A stretch of DNA of 64,000 nt from an uncultured Oscillospiraceae bacterium (lineage in GTDB: Bacteria > Bacillota > Clostridia > Oscillospirales > Oscillospiraceae): assembly GCA_947625045.1 (NCBI GenBank), contig CANQMW010000002.1:1-64000 (forward strand), given 5' to 3'. Every line of letters starts with the position of its first letter. Position 1 is the first letter of the stretch. Positions 61,552 to 64,000 of the stretch are shown here, in pieces. A program made the translations under genes and the position numbers. Below the pieces are notes generated by a model, which worked only from the letters and a program-made list of their open reading frames with translations, did no database searches and had not been told where the DNA came from.

Positions 61552-61911
61552 ATGGCGGAGAACGATGTGGAGCGGTGCGGTTTTCTGTTCGTCCATGAGG
61601 CCGTGGTGGAGCAGGTGTTGTCCGAGATGCCGGCCGACGAAAAGCTCTACGACCTGGCGGAGCTTTTCAAGGTCTTCGGCGACTCCACCCGCATCAAAAT
61701 TCTGTACGCCCTGTTCGAGGCGGAGCTTTGCGTGTGCGACATTGCCCAGCTTCTGGGCCTGACCCAGTCCGCCGTGAGCCACCAGCTGCGGGTGTTGAAG
61801 GCGGGGCGGCTGGTGAAGCCCCGGAAGGACGGCAAGACGGTATTCTACTCCCTGGCCGATGACCATGTGCGGACCCTCATCGCCCAGGGCATGGAACATA
61901 TCGAGGAATAA
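61552..61911 (+). CDS. ArsR/SmtB family metal-sensing repressor (CadC-like)
   Basis: I start at 61552 (MAENDVERCGFLF), with GGAGG 8 bases upstream. The 119-residue winged-helix protein has ELCVCDIAQLLGLTQSAVSHQLRVL and an N-terminal cysteine in ERCGFLFVHEAV, matching the ligand layout of CadC-like sensors for Cd, Pb or Zn. The apo form should bind the 61507 operator. The metal-efflux genes follow, beyond repeat copy G. Confidence 0.92.
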   Translation: MAENDVERCGFLFVHEAVVEQVLSEMPADEKLYDLAELFKVFGDSTRIKILYALFEAELCVCDIAQLLGLTQSAVSHQLRVLKAGRLVKPRKDGKTVFYSLADDHVRTLIAQGMEHIEE

Positions 61912-61923
61912 TGCCCTCCCAAA

Positions 61924-62049
61924 AGCCTCCCCTGTGCAAGGGGAGGTGGGCCGCCGTAAGGCGGCTCGGAGGGGTTGTAAACGTTCGTGACGCAACAATC
62001 CCTCAGTCAGCGCTTACGCGCTGCCAGCTCCCTTTGCACAAGGGAGCCT
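61924..62049 (+). repeat. MITE-like palindromic element, copy G
   Basis: This 126-bp copy is in the same orientation as copies A and C, with GCCGCCGTAAGGCGGC and CAGCGCTTACGCGCTG stem-loops. It lies between the ArsR regulator and the HMA gene inside what is otherwise one metal-resistance unit, so read-through must pass its hairpins. Confidence 0.88.
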
Positions 62050-62084
62050 AAGAGGAATTAATTAAATGAGAGGAGATATACATC

Positions 62085-62306
62085 ATGAAAAAGTCATTCA
62101 AGCTGGTGGACCTGGACTGCGCCAACTGCGCCCGGAAGATGGAGGACGCCATCAAGAAGCTGGACGGCGTCAACGACGCCACCGTCAGCTTCCTCACCCA
62201 GAAGATGACCGTGGACGCGGACGACGGCCGCTTCGACGACATCATGAAGCAGGTGGTCAAGTGCTGCAAGCGGGTGGAGCCCGACTGTGAGATCGTGCTG
62301 AAGTGA
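62085..62306 (+). CDS. Stand-alone heavy-metal-associated (HMA) domain protein
   Basis: The 73-residue protein is a single HMA domain, beginning KKSFKLVDLDCANCARKMED with the metal-binding CANC, then VSFLTQKMTVDADDG and a C-terminal CCKRVEPDCEIVLK with further cysteines. It is likely the detached N-terminal metal-binding domain, or a chaperone, of the ATPase encoded 13 bases downstream. GAGAGGAG lies 10 bases before the ATG. Confidence 0.92.
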   Translation: MKKSFKLVDLDCANCARKMEDAIKKLDGVNDATVSFLTQKMTVDADDGRFDDIMKQVVKCCKRVEPDCEIVLK

Positions 62307-62319
62307 GGAGGCGGGGCCC

Positions 62320-64000
62320 ATGACCCGGAAGGAGAAAAAGGCCCTGGCCCGCATCCTCGCGGCCGGGGCGCTGCTCATCGCGGTGAGCATCTGGAAGCCG
62401 GAGGGCTATATCGCCCTGGCGGCGTATCTGGTGCCCTACGCCGTGGTGGGCTGGGACGTGCTGTGGAAGGCGGTGCGGAACATCGCCCACGGGCAGGTGT
62501 TCGACGAGAACTTCCTCATGGCCCTGGCCACCGTGGGGGCCCTGGCCCTGGGGGAGTATTCCGAGGCCGTGGGCGTCATGCTCTTCTACCAGGTGGGCGA
62601 GCTGTTCCAGACCCACGCCGTGGGCCAGAGCCGCAAGTCCATCGCCGCCCTCATGGACATCCGCCCGGATACCGCGACCGTAGAGCGGGACGGGGCGTTC
62701 GTGGAGGCGGACCCGGAAGAGGTGGCCGTGGGCGACGTCATCCAGGTGAAGCCGGGGGAGAAGGTGCCCCTGGACGGGGTGGTGCTCACCGGCACGTCCA
62801 CATTGGACACCGCCGCCCTCACCGGCGAGAGCGTGCCCCGGCGCATAGCCGAGGGGGACGAGATCGTCTCCGGGTGCGTGAACCTGTCGGGCGTGCTCAC
62901 CATCCGGGTGACCAAGCCCTTCGGGGAGAGCACCGTGGCGAAGATATTGGAGCTGGTGGAGAACGCCGCCAGCAAGAAGGCCCAGGCGGAGAACTTCATC
63001 ACCCGCTTCGCCCGGGTATACACCCCCGCGGTGGTCATCGGCGCGGTGTGCCTGGCCCTGATCCCGCCGCTGTTCACAGGCGGATGGGCCACCTGGGTCC
63101 ACCGGGCGCTCATCTTCCTGGTCATCAGCTGCCCCTGCGCGCTGGTCATCTCCATCCCCCTGGCCTTCTTCGGGGGCATCGGCGGGGCGTCCCGCCGGGG
63201 CATCCTGGTGAAGGGAGGCAACTATCTGGAAAAGCTGGCCCAGGTGAAGGTGGCCGTGTTCGACAAGACCGGCACCCTCACCAAGGGCGAATTCGAGGTG
63301 GCCGCCGTCCATCCGGCGGCGGGCGTGACGGAGGATATGCTCTTGGAGTCCGCCGCCCTCGCGGAGCAGTACTCCACCCACCCCATCGCCCAGTCCCTCC
63401 TGCGGGCCTATGGCAAGGCCCCGGACCCGGCCCGGGCCGCTGACGTGTCAGAGGTCGCCGGCCAGGGCGTCACCGCCCTGGTGGACGGGGAGAAGGTGGC
63501 CGCCGGCAACCGGCGGCTCATGCAGACCCAGGGCCTGGACGCCCCCGAGGACGGCTGCGCCGGCACGGTGGTCCATGTGGCCCGGGCGGGGCAGTATATG
63601 GGCCATATCCTCATCGCCGACGGGGTGAAAGAGACCACCCCCGCCGCCATCCGGGAGCTGAAAGAGCGGGGCATCCGCACCGTCATGCTCACCGGCGACG
63701 CCCAGGCCGTGGGCGACGCGGTAGGGAAGGAATTGGGCCTGGACGAGGTCCACGGCGGGCTCCTGCCTGGGGACAAGGTGGACCGGCTGGAGGCCATCCT
63801 GGCCCAAAAGGACCCCAAAAGCGCCCTGGCCTATGTGGGCGACGGGGTGAACGACGCGCCGGTCTTAAGCCGGGCGGACGTGGGCGTGGCCATGGGAGCC
63901 ATGGGCTCCGACGCCGCCTTGGAGGCGGCGGACGTGGTGCTCATGGACGACGACCTGGGCAAGCTGGTCCAGGCCATGGACGTGGCCCGCAAGTGCAGCC
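62320..64000 (+). CDS. Heavy-metal P1B-type ATPase (CadA/ZntA-like), partial
   Basis: This gene is not in the ORF track because it has no stop before the window end. It starts at ATG 62320 (MTRKEKKALARILAAGALL), after GAGGAGGCGGGG, and reads 560 residues to base 64000. Motifs in order are AALTGESVP, the metal-site CPC in LVISCPCALVISIPL, the phosphorylation site VFDKTGTLTKGE, the HP motif STHPIAQSLL and VGDGVNDAPVLSRADVG. The CPC motif and the ArsR regulator point to Cd2+, Zn2+ or Pb2+ export. It has no N-terminal HMA domain; that function is supplied by the preceding gene. Confidence 0.93.
   Translation, partial: MTRKEKKALARILAAGALLIAVSIWKPEGYIALAAYLVPYAVVGWDVLWKAVRNIAHGQVFDENFLMALATVGALALGEYSEAVGVMLFYQVGELFQTHAVGQSRKSIAALMDIRPDTATVERDGAFVEADPEEVAVGDVIQVKPGEKVPLDGVVLTGTSTLDTAALTGESVPRRIAEGDEIVSGCVNLSGVLTIRVTKPFGESTVAKILELVENAASKKAQAENFITRFARVYTPAVVIGAVCLALIPPLFTGGWATWVHRALIFLVISCPCALVISIPLAFFGGIGGASRRGILVKGGNYLEKLAQVKVAVFDKTGTLTKGEFEVAAVHPAAGVTEDMLLESAALAEQYSTHPIAQSLLRAYGKAPDPARAADVSEVAGQGVTALVDGEKVAAGNRRLMQTQGLDAPEDGCAGTVVHVARAGQYMGHILIADGVKETTPAAIRELKERGIRTVMLTGDAQAVGDAVGKELGLDEVHGGLLPGDKVDRLEAILAQKDPKSALAYVGDGVNDAPVLSRADVGVAMGAMGSDAALEAADVVLMDDDLGKLVQAMDVARKCS

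Noticed and set aside
61481-61998. Extended N-terminus of the cardiolipin synthase ORF up to 61998
   Set aside because: The extension runs antisense through the ArsR gene and into repeat copy G; the start at 61377 has a good ribosome binding site and a normal N-terminus.

Overview
The window reads as chromosomal DNA of a GC-rich, spore-forming, butyrate-producing anaerobe of the Clostridia, most likely Oscillospiraceae (an Intestinimonas, Flavonifractor or Oscillibacter type of gut bacterium). The evidence is the spoIIA operon with sigF, a SpoIIP gene, a SleB-type hydrolase, a complete acetyl-CoA to butyrate gene set, a ferredoxin-dependent 2-oxoacid oxidoreductase and a perfect CIRCE operator before groESL. 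The genus is inference only. No rRNA, prophage or CRISPR array was seen. One tRNA gene is present, tRNA-Arg(ACG).

Layout. 1-8 kb: a gene tail, a YfhO membrane protein, a small lipoprotein, an AgrC/LytTR-type two-component pair, tRNA-Arg, a YmdB-type phosphodiesterase and an SbcD-like nuclease. 8-14 kb: an SbcC/YhaN-like ATPase, a THUMP RNA methyltransferase, an SdpI-family protein and groES-groEL. 14-20 kb: a decayed IS3-family element, a CBS-domain protein, SpoIIP, a TSCPD protein, a SleB-like protein, rsmG, two tandem double-glycine leader peptides and an XRE regulator. 20-35 kb: pcrA, a TPR-NucS protein, a MATE transporter, an AT-rich AAA-DUF4143 gene, mntR, cca, a coiled-coil protein, HAD, VanZ, a thioredoxin pair and valS. 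35-38.7 kb: a small regulatory module and spoIIAA-spoIIAB-sigF. 38.8-49.3 kb: crt-hbd-bcd-etfB-etfA, a cyclase, EamA and DegV genes, thl on the opposite strand, and but. 49.5-56.6 kb: a second small regulatory module, GNAT, a short pyruvate kinase, a second CoA-transferase and a four-subunit 2-oxoacid:ferredoxin oxidoreductase. 56.6-64 kb: a wall-anchored surface protein, an MFS exporter with a leader-peptide attenuator, cardiolipin synthase, and an ArsR-HMA-P-type ATPase metal-efflux locus cut by the window end.

How genes work together. Thl, Hbd, Crt, Bcd-EtfAB and But cover every step from acetyl-CoA to butyrate, and the Vor-type enzyme with the second CoA-transferase probably feeds acyl-CoA and reduced ferredoxin into the same energy economy. 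SpoIIAA, SpoIIAB and SigF form the forespore sigma switch, and SpoIIP acts later in engulfment. The ArsR protein probably represses its own promoter through a 9-bp inverted repeat and so controls metal export.

Most notable signals. (1) Seven copies of a 106-141 bp palindromic MITE-like element. (2) An MFS exporter preceded by a 13-codon leader ORF whose last codons pair with the exporter's ribosome binding site. (3) A tandem pair of double-glycine leader peptides with unrelated cores and no visible modification or export genes. (4) Two copies of a module in which a small DYxKMY protein is divergent from HTH or ribbon-helix-helix regulators across a palindrome. The P-type ATPase at the right edge is missing from the supplied ORF track because it has no stop inside the window.
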